This document shows, one piece after another, positions 9,271-18,241 of a stretch of DNA of 42,867 bases. The translations under genes and the position numbers were made by a program. Positions within the stretch are counted from its first letter, which is position 1; each line of letters begins with the position of its first letter. The stretch covers positions 1 through 42,867 of the forward strand of contig LCIE01000009.1 in NCBI GenBank assembly GCA_001000865.1, in the 5' to 3' direction. The DNA is from Candidatus Collierbacteria bacterium GW2011_GWC2_44_18. GTDB taxonomy: Bacteria > Patescibacteriota > Microgenomatia > UBA1400 > MFAQ01. The notes below the pieces were generated by a model. The model saw only the letters and a list, made by a program, of their open reading frames with translations. It was not told the DNA's origin and did not search any database.

Positions 9271-10761
9271 GTGGAACTTACCTACGACAATCTTCTGGTC
9301 GAAGCAAATACCCATCGAAACGACATCGATAAAAATCATCTAAGAATGGTTTTTGATTATGCTAATGAAAAGCATCTTGGCCAACTGAGAAAAACAGGCG
9401 ACCCCTACATTACCCACTCACTAAACATCGCTCACACCCTTGCTGGCTGGGGACTGGACCAAACCAGTATCGAAGCCGGGCTTTTGCACGATCTTCCGGA
9501 GATGAGTGGCATCTCAATTGAAGAAATTGAGAAAAAATTTGGAGTGGAGTTGGCCGATCTTGTCGATGGGGTCAATTTGGTCGGGCAGGTGAGACTTAGG
9601 GGAAGCAGGGATATGGAATTTCTTGAAAATCTGAGAAAAATGTTTGTCCATATGGCAAAGGATCTCAGGGCAGTATTGATCAGGTTAGCCGATCGTAGGC
9701 ATAACATACTCACTTTATATGGTTTACCAATTATCAAACAAAGACCGATTGCACTGGAAACACTTGAAATATACGTCCCCTTAGCGGAGAGAATGGGTAT
9801 GGGAAAACTCAAGAGTGAATTAGAAGATTTAACCTTTCCCTATGTTTATCCCGAAGAATACAAATGGGTAACAGAAATTGCCGGTCCTCATTTCAAACAC
9901 TCAATCGAAAATGTTCCCGAATCGATCAATAGGATCCGTCTGCAAATGTCGAAACATGGAATTGTCGCTCAAATCGACGGTCGACCCAAACATAAATATA
10001 GTCTCTATCGGAAGTTAATGCGGCCGGAAATAAATCAAGACATAGGGAAAATTCATGATTTGATCGCAGTAAGGATAATCACAAAAGATGCCGCTTCATG
10101 TTATTCCGCTCTCGGAGTCCTCCATCAATACTGGAAGCCAGTACCCTTTTTGGGCATCTCCGATTTTATCGCCCAGCCGAAGCCGAACGGCTATCAATCG
10201 ATACACACCAAAGTATTCGACCATCGCGGCAACATTATTGAAATACAAATTCGCTCGGAAGAGATGCATGTACAGGCTGAATTTGGCCCAGCCGCCCACT
10301 TTGCATATTCTATTGCGAAATCCTCTGGCGCATCAACTGATAAACTCGAGGAAGGCACCTCTTTCAAGGTTGGAAACAAATTTGATTGGGTCAAGCAACT
10401 TGTGGGGTGGAAAGACCAAATGTTTTCCGAGAAAGAGGCGATTAAAGACTTCAGCCTTGATGCTCTTTCTCATCATATATATGTCTTTTCCCCAAAAGGA
10501 GATGTTTATGACCTTCCGGAAAACTCCACCCCCGTAGACTATGCTTTCAATGTCCATTCCAGTCTTGGGTTTTTTATCCAGACAGCCAAAATAAATGATC
10601 GTATCGCCACTGTTGATGCCAAGCTAAAAAGTGGAGACGTTGTTGAGATTATCAAAACAAAAAAATCCAAATCACCTAATAAAAATTGGTTGCGTTTTGT
10701 CAAAACACATAAGGCCAAACTTGAGATAAAAAAGGCGCTTGAGAAAGTTGGCGGGGTATAA
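9271..10761 (+). CDS. RelA/SpoT family (p)ppGpp synthetase/hydrolase-like protein (HD, synthetase and TGS domains)
   Basis: GTG start; 'LRKTGDPYITHSLNIA', 'KHKYSLYRKLMRPE', 'DFIAQPKPNGYQSIHTKVF', 'EIQIRS', TGS 'IYVFSPKGDVYDLPENSTPVDYAFNVHSSLG'. Confidence 0.9.
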   Translation: MELTYDNLLVEANTHRNDIDKNHLRMVFDYANEKHLGQLRKTGDPYITHSLNIAHTLAGWGLDQTSIEAGLLHDLPEMSGISIEEIEKKFGVELADLVDGVNLVGQVRLRGSRDMEFLENLRKMFVHMAKDLRAVLIRLADRRHNILTLYGLPIIKQRPIALETLEIYVPLAERMGMGKLKSELEDLTFPYVYPEEYKWVTEIAGPHFKHSIENVPESINRIRLQMSKHGIVAQIDGRPKHKYSLYRKLMRPEINQDIGKIHDLIAVRIITKDAASCYSALGVLHQYWKPVPFLGISDFIAQPKPNGYQSIHTKVFDHRGNIIEIQIRSEEMHVQAEFGPAAHFAYSIAKSSGASTDKLEEGTSFKVGNKFDWVKQLVGWKDQMFSEKEAIKDFSLDALSHHIYVFSPKGDVYDLPENSTPVDYAFNVHSSLGFFIQTAKINDRIATVDAKLKSGDVVEIIKTKKSKSPNKNWLRFVKTHKAKLEIKKALEKVGGV

Positions 10762-10775
10762 AATGGACTAGCCTA

Positions 10776-11753
10776 ATGAAAAAAAGTAAATATTATGATC
10801 GTCATTGCGACCTGCCCGCAAATGCTGCGCATCAAGCGCTGCAGGCGGGGGAGACTCGGCGTGGCAATCTATACAGATTGTTTATCGATATTTTCTCCAT
10901 CACCGGCATCTGTCTTTTTTTTGTGTTTTCACCGGTTCTTGGGAAAGTCCCAGGCCCCTCTCAACCAATGGTCAAAGCGGCTTTTGTTTCGGAAGTAAAG
11001 TTGCCTCTGCTGACTGGGATCTCTCCGCCCGAACTGACTGCTCAGGGAGTCTTTGTTATGGACATGGAGTCCGGGTCCATACTATATGACAAAAATCCCC
11101 ATCTATCCCTGGAACCTGCCTCGTTGACCAAGATTATGACTTCTCTAATAGCCATGGATTTTTTCCCTGATGATATGGTTCTGAAAGTGATACATGGTCA
11201 AGAATCTCTAGGAAACACCGCCGATTTGATCAAGGGTGACGAATTGACAGCATCAGATATGTTTTATGCCCTTCTTGTTCCTTCGGGAAATGATGCGGCT
11301 GTCACTCTGGCAGAGAACTACCCCGGGGGCTATCGGATTTTCTTGGAAAAGATGAATCAAAAGGTGGCTGAACTTGGCTTAAAGAATACTCATTTTGTGA
11401 ACGTCTCCGGTATCGAAAGTCCCGATCATTACACCTCTGCCTACGACATTGCCATGATCGCCAGAAATGCCCTCGCCAGACAGCGTTTTGCCTCCATCGT
11501 TTCTACCAAGAGTATTACCATCCGGAGTCTAAAAGGACATCTTTATCCTCTTACTTCCACTAATATACTTCTCGGCCAGCCCGGTATACTCGGCGTCAAG
11601 ACCGGATGGACTCCGGAGGCTGGTGAGTGTTTGGTAGTTTTAGCAGAGAGGGACGGTCACAAAATTCTCCTTAGTCTGTTGAACAGTAAAGACCGTTTCG
11701 GCGAGGGGGAAAAATTAGTCAACTGGGCCTTCTCCAACTTCACCTGGCAGTAA
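10776..11753 (+). CDS. D-alanyl-D-alanine carboxypeptidase (peptidase S11)
   Basis: 'EPASLTKIMTSLIAMD' (SxxK), 'LVPSGNDAAVTLAE' (SxN), 'GVKTGWTPEAGECLV' (KTG). Confidence 0.9.
   Translation: MKKSKYYDRHCDLPANAAHQALQAGETRRGNLYRLFIDIFSITGICLFFVFSPVLGKVPGPSQPMVKAAFVSEVKLPLLTGISPPELTAQGVFVMDMESGSILYDKNPHLSLEPASLTKIMTSLIAMDFFPDDMVLKVIHGQESLGNTADLIKGDELTASDMFYALLVPSGNDAAVTLAENYPGGYRIFLEKMNQKVAELGLKNTHFVNVSGIESPDHYTSAYDIAMIARNALARQRFASIVSTKSITIRSLKGHLYPLTSTNILLGQPGILGVKTGWTPEAGECLVVLAERDGHKILLSLLNSKDRFGEGEKLVNWAFSNFTWQ
10799..10880 (+). repeat. Dispersed repeat family A copy within the 5' part of the carboxypeptidase ORF
   Basis: TCGTCATTGCGA...GGCGTGGCAATCTATACAGATTG; same termini as copies at 14780, 34793, 34871, 35031 and 37575. 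Confidence 0.75.
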
Positions 11754-11834
11754 ATCACAAGATATCCCATAGCAGTTGTAATTTTCGGTGATCTAAGATA
11801 TAATACCAGTATTCGTTCTTGAAAAATCTACGTC

Positions 11835-12380
11835 ATGAGGAGGTTACCTGTGTCCAAAACTTTCAGAGGTCATGGTATTTTTGCTATGGTAATCAATGTC
11901 TCTTTGGCTCTCATTCCCCTAGCCTATATCAAACTAATTGAATGGTATCTTTTTCTTGGCATCATGCCTATGGTTTGGGTTTTAGCCATTTTATTAGTTT
12001 GGACATTACCACATCCGACCTACTTATTCTTCGAGCTCAAACATCTCATCCACAATCCCAGCATTATTGTGCCTCGGGACGTAACGGCCGTTATTGTATT
12101 TGGATTGTTGAGTCTGCTGGGACTTGGACTACAAATCCTGACAAACGTGTCTCTTCTGGGATTGATTGGTCCAACAAACAAACTTGTGATTGTTCTGAGT
12201 TTATCTTTTTTTGCCTCCATAGGCGGATGTTTGGGTCTCACCGATCTAGTATGGATAGCTGGACTCTGGCCGCCTTTTATGCTTGAACATCTACAAAAAG
12301 TGGTGAACAACAATAAACTTATCGCTTTGTGTTTGGGAACCACCTTACTACTATTTTTTCTAACAATGTTCTTTGCGTAA
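11835..12380 (+). CDS. Multi-pass membrane protein, unknown function
   Basis: 181 aa, about five hydrophobic segments; followed by a strong terminator hairpin. Confidence 0.6.
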   Translation: MRRLPVSKTFRGHGIFAMVINVSLALIPLAYIKLIEWYLFLGIMPMVWVLAILLVWTLPHPTYLFFELKHLIHNPSIIVPRDVTAVIVFGLLSLLGLGLQILTNVSLLGLIGPTNKLVIVLSLSFFASIGGCLGLTDLVWIAGLWPPFMLEHLQKVVNNNKLIALCLGTTLLLFFLTMFFA

Positions 12381-12394
12381 TGAAAACCATTTAC

Positions 12395-12424
12395 ATCGCT
12401 CCCAACCTGGGAGCGATTTTATTT
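12395..12424 (+). terminator. Rho-independent terminator, possibly bidirectional between convergent genes
   Basis: ATCGCTCCCA-ACC-TGGGAGCGAT followed by TTTATTT. Confidence 0.85.
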
Positions 12425-13504
12425 CTTCTCTATCCACTCATTTCTCACTGCTGACACGTAAGCCGTGAATCCCTGGTCGCCCAGGAATACATAAATTGGC
12501 ATGGCATACTTTTGATTCTCATTTGAATCGTAGTACCCCAAGAAGACTCTTCGAATCTTAATCTCACCAGTTCTCGGACCAATTGGTGTTACAAATCCAC
12601 CACCGTTCGCAAGTTCACTCCAAGCCTCTTCTCCGGTTTTTACAGGATATGTTGAATTTTTGACGTAATCTATGTCAGTGTATTCATAATCCATATAGAC
12701 AATTTTTTCGTTTTGGATCTTCGATCCGCTTACAACTACGCGGATTAACCCCTTACTCGGATCCGTTCTGTAAAACGGGTAACTTGCCATGATTTCTTTT
12801 GATTTGCTGTTCGGGTCAATCTCATCAATATTTTTTCTAAACAGATCTAATTGCACAAAATCGGCATCGGATAGGGAAAGAGCGGAAACCAATTTTGCTG
12901 CGTCGTTTTTTAAATACGTCACTTTCTCAACTCCGACTGCATCATCGTTCAAGAGACCGATTCTCTTTATGTAGTTCTCCGTCTCCGTTATCACTTGTTT
13001 ATCGGACAGGAAATTACCCATGGAAGCGAGTGCCGGATTGTTTTGCCACTGGCGTGAAAGAACAAAGTGTCCGGAAATAATATTCATTTCTAGCTTCGAG
13101 CCAAGCTGATCTTGGCTTGTCCAGATATAATCTATCTCGGTTGGTTGAAACGGTTTAAAAAGGAAACCCAAGGCGGTAGCCGTGTCCACTGCCGTATCTG
13201 CATCAGCAAAACCACTTCGTTTGGTGGGAGCCCAGTAGACCCTCATACGATCCGGGAAGGCAGGTATTGCCCCTGTAGGAAGTTCCAAAGACATCTTTGG
13301 ACGGTCTTTACTTCCAGGGAAATTCACTCCAGGCAAAATTCCAAAGCTTGCACCTGCCGGAGGAGGTGGAGGGGGATTAAGTAGCTTGTAATAATTTAGA
13401 GCGGCCACGCCAATATACCAGAGTATCGTGATCCCTACGAACCCAATCACTCCCCATTTAATTGCTTTTCTTGCCACCACAGAAGCTTCGGTTAGTGTAG
13501 CCAT
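12419..13504 (-). CDS. Single-TM membrane-anchored protein with large extracytoplasmic domain, unknown
   Basis: Start chosen at MATLTEASVV (13504) rather than the track's 13603, to avoid overlap with gltX; TM followed by a PPPPPP linker. Confidence 0.65.
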   Translation of the reverse strand: MATLTEASVVARKAIKWGVIGFVGITILWYIGVAALNYYKLLNPPPPPPAGASFGILPGVNFPGSKDRPKMSLELPTGAIPAFPDRMRVYWAPTKRSGFADADTAVDTATALGFLFKPFQPTEIDYIWTSQDQLGSKLEMNIISGHFVLSRQWQNNPALASMGNFLSDKQVITETENYIKRIGLLNDDAVGVEKVTYLKNDAAKLVSALSLSDADFVQLDLFRKNIDEIDPNSKSKEIMASYPFYRTDPSKGLIRVVVSGSKIQNEKIVYMDYEYTDIDYVKNSTYPVKTGEEAWSELANGGGFVTPIGPRTGEIKIRRVFLGYYDSNENQKYAMPIYVFLGDQGFTAYVSAVRNEWIEKK

Positions 13505-13529
13505 AGTCTTAATAAAGTATACTATCCAT

Positions 13530-15014
13530 ATGATCGATGCGCACGTCAGAACTAGATATGCTCCTTCACCAACCGGTGTTCCCCACGTTGGGAATACTCG
13601 CACAGCACTTTTTGATTACCTTTTGGCCAAAAAATATGGTGGGGAATTCATTCTTCGTATCGAAGATACCGATCAAGATCGCTTTGTTCCCGGATCTACT
13701 GAAAAGATCTATCAAATCTGCGATCTCCTCGGGCTAGTCCGTGACGAGGACCCAGTGTCCGGTGGTGCGTATGGCTCTTATGTTCAATCCGAGAGACTGG
13801 AGATTTATCAGAAATACGCCCAACTTCTTGTCGATATCGACGCCGCTTATCCCTGTTTTTGTTCTGAGGAAAGATTAAAGTCGCTCCATGAAAAAGATAA
13901 GTTTGCCAAATACGACCGTCTTTGTCGAAAACTTTCCAAAGAAGAAGTTCAAAAGAAAATTCTCGCGGGCGAACAGTACGTCTTGCGAGTCAAGTTTCCC
14001 GAGGCAGGTTTTACCACTTGGCATGATCTCGTCCAAGGAAAACTAAGTCTACCCAACAACGAATGTGATGACAAGGTTTTGATGAAAACGAGCGGTATCC
14101 CCACATATCATCTGGCCGTGGTTATTGATGATCATTTAATGAAAATTAGCCATGTGCTTCGAGGAGTAGAGTGGATGGTTTCTACTCCGGTCCAACTATT
14201 TTTATTCGAAGCTCTGGGGTGGGAACCACCAATCTTTGCTCATGTTCCTTTGCTTTTGGGTCCCGATAGAAGTAAGCTCGCCAAGCGACACGGTGCCAAA
14301 TCGGTCCTTGGTTATGTTGACGACGGATATTTACCCGAAGCGATTGACAACTTCCTCTTTTACCTCGGTTTTTCTTACAAAGACAACTCGGAACTGTTGA
14401 CCCTGGATCAGATGATCGATATCTTCGACGAAAAAAGAATTCAAAGACAAAATGCCATCTTCGATATTCAACGCTTAAATTATCTCAACAGCCAATGGAT
14501 CAAAAAAATGCCCACCGAAGATTTATTTCTAAGATTAAACGCCTTTATACCATCAGAATGGAATGATGAGAAGGTCAAGCAAATTCTGATCTTAGTCAAG
14601 GAGAGGATGTTTACTTTGAGGGATTTTTCTCCGGCGGCGGAATATTTCTTCACGGCTCCTGCAGTCAATCTCCAATCCGTCTTGGATCAATCCGGCCATA
14701 CAGAAGATGAAACCAAAGCTTGGTTTAAAACCGCAATTTCCGTTATCAATAAATTGATCGTCCTTCCCACGCCCCCCGTCATTGCGAGGAGCGAAAGCGA
14801 CGCGGCAATCCATCCGGGAAATTCATTCTCTTCAGAAAATCTCCATTTGGAGTTAGCCAAAGCCCAAGTCACTTCCGGCTTTACTCCCAAAGAAGCTTTT
14901 ATGTCCCTTCGAGTTGCAATCTCCGGTCGTTCCGTTACTCCACCCCTCTTCGACTGCATGGCAATTTTAGGTAAGGAAGAAACCCTCAAGAGATTATCCT
15001 CCGTTTTTTCTTGA
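13530..15014 (+). CDS. gltX: Glutamyl-tRNA synthetase
   Basis: 'VRTRYAPSPTGVPHVGNTRTALFDYLLAKKYGGEFILRIEDTD', 'KLAKRHGA'; start at MIDAHVRTRYAPSPTG. Confidence 0.93.
   Translation: MIDAHVRTRYAPSPTGVPHVGNTRTALFDYLLAKKYGGEFILRIEDTDQDRFVPGSTEKIYQICDLLGLVRDEDPVSGGAYGSYVQSERLEIYQKYAQLLVDIDAAYPCFCSEERLKSLHEKDKFAKYDRLCRKLSKEEVQKKILAGEQYVLRVKFPEAGFTTWHDLVQGKLSLPNNECDDKVLMKTSGIPTYHLAVVIDDHLMKISHVLRGVEWMVSTPVQLFLFEALGWEPPIFAHVPLLLGPDRSKLAKRHGAKSVLGYVDDGYLPEAIDNFLFYLGFSYKDNSELLTLDQMIDIFDEKRIQRQNAIFDIQRLNYLNSQWIKKMPTEDLFLRLNAFIPSEWNDEKVKQILILVKERMFTLRDFSPAAEYFFTAPAVNLQSVLDQSGHTEDETKAWFKTAISVINKLIVLPTPPVIARSESDAAIHPGNSFSSENLHLELAKAQVTSGFTPKEAFMSLRVAISGRSVTPPLFDCMAILGKEETLKRLSSVFS
14780..14813 (+). repeat. 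Dispersed repeat family A copy inside the gltX coding sequence (in frame)
   Basis: CGTCATTGCGAGGAGCGAAAGCGACGCGGCAATC, translated as VIARSESDAAI. Confidence 0.85.
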
Positions 15015-15018
15015 TCTT

Positions 15019-15903
15019 ATGGCCACCACCAACCTACTTAAGTCGATTGAAAAGCTAGAAAAAAGGTCAAATACACTTAGAAACAAACTTCTCCGGCATT
15101 CTGCATCTAAGAAATTTTTTACAAAATCGAATTTAATTGCCTATCATCTCCGGCAAAGATCAGGTCAGATTCTCGCCGGCGCCGGGCTGATTGGGGCAAT
15201 ACTCACTATGCCGGCTCCTCCGAGCTTATCCGTCAGTAGTACTATACCCGGTTCTACACAATCCCAGCCGCTGGAGAATAAGCTCACTGTCAGACAAAAA
15301 TTGATGACTGGTTTGCAGGAACTCTTGCCCCATCAACCGACCAAACTTACTCCGGAATCGGCCGAAAAAGTTGAGAAGGTTATCTTTGAAAACACCGGTA
15401 TCACCGCCAAAGCGGTTTTAGAAGATCAATCTCTCAATCACCAGCTGGGTTACATCGGTTTCGAACAGCACCTATTTCGTTTTCCCGGCGATTCTTTGGC
15501 TCAGCACGACGAGATTCAGGAGGCCGGCATTGCACCAGGTCGGGGTGCATTTGGTTACTTCGCCAAAGACTCCGGTAGTTTTACTACCCGGGAATACCAG
15601 AGAGAGAAATATTATTGTGTAGTTCAAACCTTATATCTCGAAAGTTGGAATCGCGACCACCGATTTCTGAAAGATTGGTATGCTTTTCGCAAAATGATCG
15701 TGGTGAATCCTGTGAACGGTTTGGCTGTCGTTTGCGACATTGGGGACGCTGGTCCGGCCGACTGGACGGGTAAACAATTTGGCGGTTCTCCGGAAACTAT
15801 GCAATACTTGGATTTAAACAAGGGTCCACGGAAAGGTCTGGTTCTCATGCTTTTTGTCGACGATCCGGATAACAAAATACCCTTGGGTCCGGTAAATAAT
15901 TAA
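15019..15903 (+). CDS. Exported or membrane-anchored protein, unknown function
   Basis: 294-aa ORF with a TM segment around GQILAGAGLIGAILTM; tight spacing to neighbours. Confidence 0.6.
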   Translation: MATTNLLKSIEKLEKRSNTLRNKLLRHSASKKFFTKSNLIAYHLRQRSGQILAGAGLIGAILTMPAPPSLSVSSTIPGSTQSQPLENKLTVRQKLMTGLQELLPHQPTKLTPESAEKVEKVIFENTGITAKAVLEDQSLNHQLGYIGFEQHLFRFPGDSLAQHDEIQEAGIAPGRGAFGYFAKDSGSFTTREYQREKYYCVVQTLYLESWNRDHRFLKDWYAFRKMIVVNPVNGLAVVCDIGDAGPADWTGKQFGGSPETMQYLDLNKGPRKGLVLMLFVDDPDNKIPLGPVNN

Positions 15904-15905
15904 AC

Positions 15906-16238
15906 ATGGCTATTCTTTTTTACGACCATCTCGTCACCACATCCGAAATTGACGGACTATTGGCTGAGATCGACGAAGCAGAAAACCAAAAAGGTAAGAC
16001 CATTCAGCTCATCGATGACATTATTTTTCAGGGTATCATTAGTTTGATTTTGGAAAAACTGGAGCCGCATCACCACCATGTCTTTCTAACTATCGTTCAC
16101 GAAAGACCTTACGACCCTGAGATAATTTCTTATTTAAAGGAGCATGCCGGCTCTGATATCGAGGAGGAAATTCGGAGAGAAGCAGACAAGTTAGTCAAAA
16201 TGATTATTCACGACCTTCAATCTGAAGACGAAATGTGA
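15906..16238 (+). CDS. Hypothetical acidic protein
   Basis: 110-aa ORF directly after the previous gene. Confidence 0.5.
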   Translation: MAILFYDHLVTTSEIDGLLAEIDEAENQKGKTIQLIDDIIFQGIISLILEKLEPHHHHVFLTIVHERPYDPEIISYLKEHAGSDIEEEIRREADKLVKMIIHDLQSEDEM

Positions 16239-16251
16239 TACTCTAATTAAT

Positions 16252-16779
16252 ATGCAAGACGAAAAATGCCCCAAATGCGGCTCACCTCTCGGAGAAATAG
16301 TCGAGACACCTTCAGGAAAAAGACTTCAGCGTTGTTCCACCGGTAGCTGGAACAAAGAAACCAAGAAGTCCGAAGGCTGCGACTACGTTAAGTGGCTGGA
16401 AGTCGAACCACAAACCCTAGACGAAAAATGCCCCAAGTGTGGCTCTCCCCTCATTCTTCAGGTCACCCGTTTTGGAAAAAAGATGAAAAAATGCAGCACC
16501 AACGTTTGGAACAAAGAAACTAAGTCTTCCGAAGGTTGCGATTATGTTGAATGGATCAATGGCACCACCGAGAAGCTCGACGAAAAATGCCCCCAGTGTG
16601 GTGAGCCCCTAGTTTTATTTACCACCACTGCCGGGAAACGCCTCAAAAAATGTTCTACTTCTGGCTGGGATCGGGAGGCAAAAAAAGCCACCGGTTGTGA
16701 CTATGTCCAGTGGCTCAAGGGCAACTTTAATCCTCCGGCCAACGGAGAAGAATTCCTTCCCCCAGAAGATATTTTCTAA
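16252..16779 (+). CDS. Protein made of three tandem topoisomerase-type C4 zinc ribbons
   Basis: Three repeats of 'DEKCP(K/Q)CG.PL......GK..(Q/K)(R/K)CST..W(N/D)(K/R)E.K...GCDYV.W'. Confidence 0.8.
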   Translation: MQDEKCPKCGSPLGEIVETPSGKRLQRCSTGSWNKETKKSEGCDYVKWLEVEPQTLDEKCPKCGSPLILQVTRFGKKMKKCSTNVWNKETKSSEGCDYVEWINGTTEKLDEKCPQCGEPLVLFTTTAGKRLKKCSTSGWDREAKKATGCDYVQWLKGNFNPPANGEEFLPPEDIF

Positions 16780-16814
16780 ATGACAAAACCACCTATCGGT
16801 GCAACAATGAAGTA

Positions 16815-17228
16815 GTGAAAAAAATACCTAGTAATTTCCTTGATCGGCTCTCCCAAAAGGTAACCTACTATATTGGTACCAATACCTCTATCCTGATTCA
16901 CACCTTTCTTTTTGCCGGCATCTTCTCCCTACGATTTTTTGGTTCTTCGACCGAAGAAATACTCCTGATTCTTACCACGGCGGTCTCCTTGGAAGCCATC
17001 TATCTCGCTATTTTTATTCAGATGACCGTCAACCGTACCACCGAGAGTCTTGCCGGAGTCGAGCGCGACATCGATGATATTCAGGAAGATATCGACGACA
17101 TTCAGGAAGATGTCAGTGAGGATACTACCGATGACGTGGACATGGTCTCTGTGCTCAAAGACATGGAGCTGAGGCTACGGGAGCTCCAAAAGGACATTTC
17201 CACCCTCCAGAAACAAAGTAAAAGTTGA
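16815..17228 (+). CDS. Two-TM protein with C-terminal coiled coil (DUF1003-like)
   Basis: GTG start; two hydrophobic helices then DIDDIQEDIDDIQEDV...LRELQKDISTLQKQ. Confidence 0.55.
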   Translation: MKKIPSNFLDRLSQKVTYYIGTNTSILIHTFLFAGIFSLRFFGSSTEEILLILTTAVSLEAIYLAIFIQMTVNRTTESLAGVERDIDDIQEDIDDIQEDVSEDTTDDVDMVSVLKDMELRLRELQKDISTLQKQSKS

Positions 17229-17301
17229 CTTGTCTGTGCCTATAGGATAGAATCTCCCTATTCTAAGGTTCCTTGATAATCGAGCCTATTTGGAGGTCAT
17301 T

Positions 17302-18198
17302 GTGAGAAACATCAGGTATTTTGTCATTATCGCAGTATTATTCTTTACGTTAGCCTGTGGTGTCGAGACCACCCTGGGAGACTGGCTCGAACAAGGCGAA
17401 ATCACCTTTGTGGAACCAATCTCAGGAAAGGTTTTCCATGATGCCAACACCGGTGCCTTAAGCATTGGCAACGTCACTATCGCATCCAGCTTTGATGATG
17501 TCAAAGAGGTGACTTTGTGCACAGGAGGCTATTGCTGGATCTGTTATGTCCAAAAAGGGAACAATCCCTGCCCTGGAGGCCAGCTTCAGACCCCGGGTGA
17601 CCACGTTATCCGAGCTGAGACAACCAAACGCGACGGCTCAATTGTTTCTACTGAGACCAGCGTGGCCTGGGTGCCATACTCGTCAGTAGACATAATGGTG
17701 GCAAATCTCTTTGGATCATCCGATCCTACGGCTGGCTATTATTTGCTGGGGGGGATTGTCATCGTCAGTTTGGTAATCACTCTCTCCATCAAGGGTGGCA
17801 AACTAGGAGCTGTGTTCGCCTTTATCGCCTGCATGGTCATTCTGGCACTCTTCTTTCTTCAGTCTGGAGCCACCGGACCCGCACTTGCCGTTGCTCAGGG
17901 CCTATTTGGGGTGGTCGGTGGAGCTTTTGTAGTTTTCATCATTTACACCTGGATAACTCATGGTGGTTCACTCCACGTCGGTCCTTATGTGGATTACACC
18001 GATGGGAACAAAAGAGTTCGCATCGGCGAGGCATTTTCTCTTGGACCGGAAGCCAGCGCTCCCAATTTGCCTAAAATGGGGGAAGCCGCTGCCAGAATGA
18101 TTTCTGCCGGAGACCCACGTTTTATTCCGGGTGGAAATCAGCCGGTCCTTGAAGCGAACCTTGAGGAAGACTTTCCCTTGCTCGAACCAAGGCCATAA
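17302..18198 (+). CDS. Membrane protein with lipoprotein-like N-terminus and three or so C-terminal TM helices
   Basis: GTG start preceded by TTTGGAGG; 'YFVIIAVLFFTLACGVE' lipobox-like. Confidence 0.6.
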   Translation: MRNIRYFVIIAVLFFTLACGVETTLGDWLEQGEITFVEPISGKVFHDANTGALSIGNVTIASSFDDVKEVTLCTGGYCWICYVQKGNNPCPGGQLQTPGDHVIRAETTKRDGSIVSTETSVAWVPYSSVDIMVANLFGSSDPTAGYYLLGGIVIVSLVITLSIKGGKLGAVFAFIACMVILALFFLQSGATGPALAVAQGLFGVVGGAFVVFIIYTWITHGGSLHVGPYVDYTDGNKRVRIGEAFSLGPEASAPNLPKMGEAAARMISAGDPRFIPGGNQPVLEANLEEDFPLLEPRP

Positions 18199-18209
18199 AA
18201 AATAGAACC

Positions 18210-18241
18210 AAGCCCTTCGCTTTAAAACGAGGGGCTTTTTC
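18210..18241 (+). terminator. Rho-independent terminator
   Basis: AAGCCCTTCG-CTTTAAAA-CGAGGGGCTTTTT. Confidence 0.8.

Noticed and set aside
10795-11089. Small plus-strand ORFs overlapping the start of the carboxypeptidase
   Set aside because: Alternative frames across a dispersed repeat; no RBS support or homology
13428-13529. Upstream extension of gltX in the ORF track
   Set aside because: Overlaps the divergent gene at 12419-13504; MIDAHVRTRYAPSPTG at 13530 is the normal GluRS N-terminus
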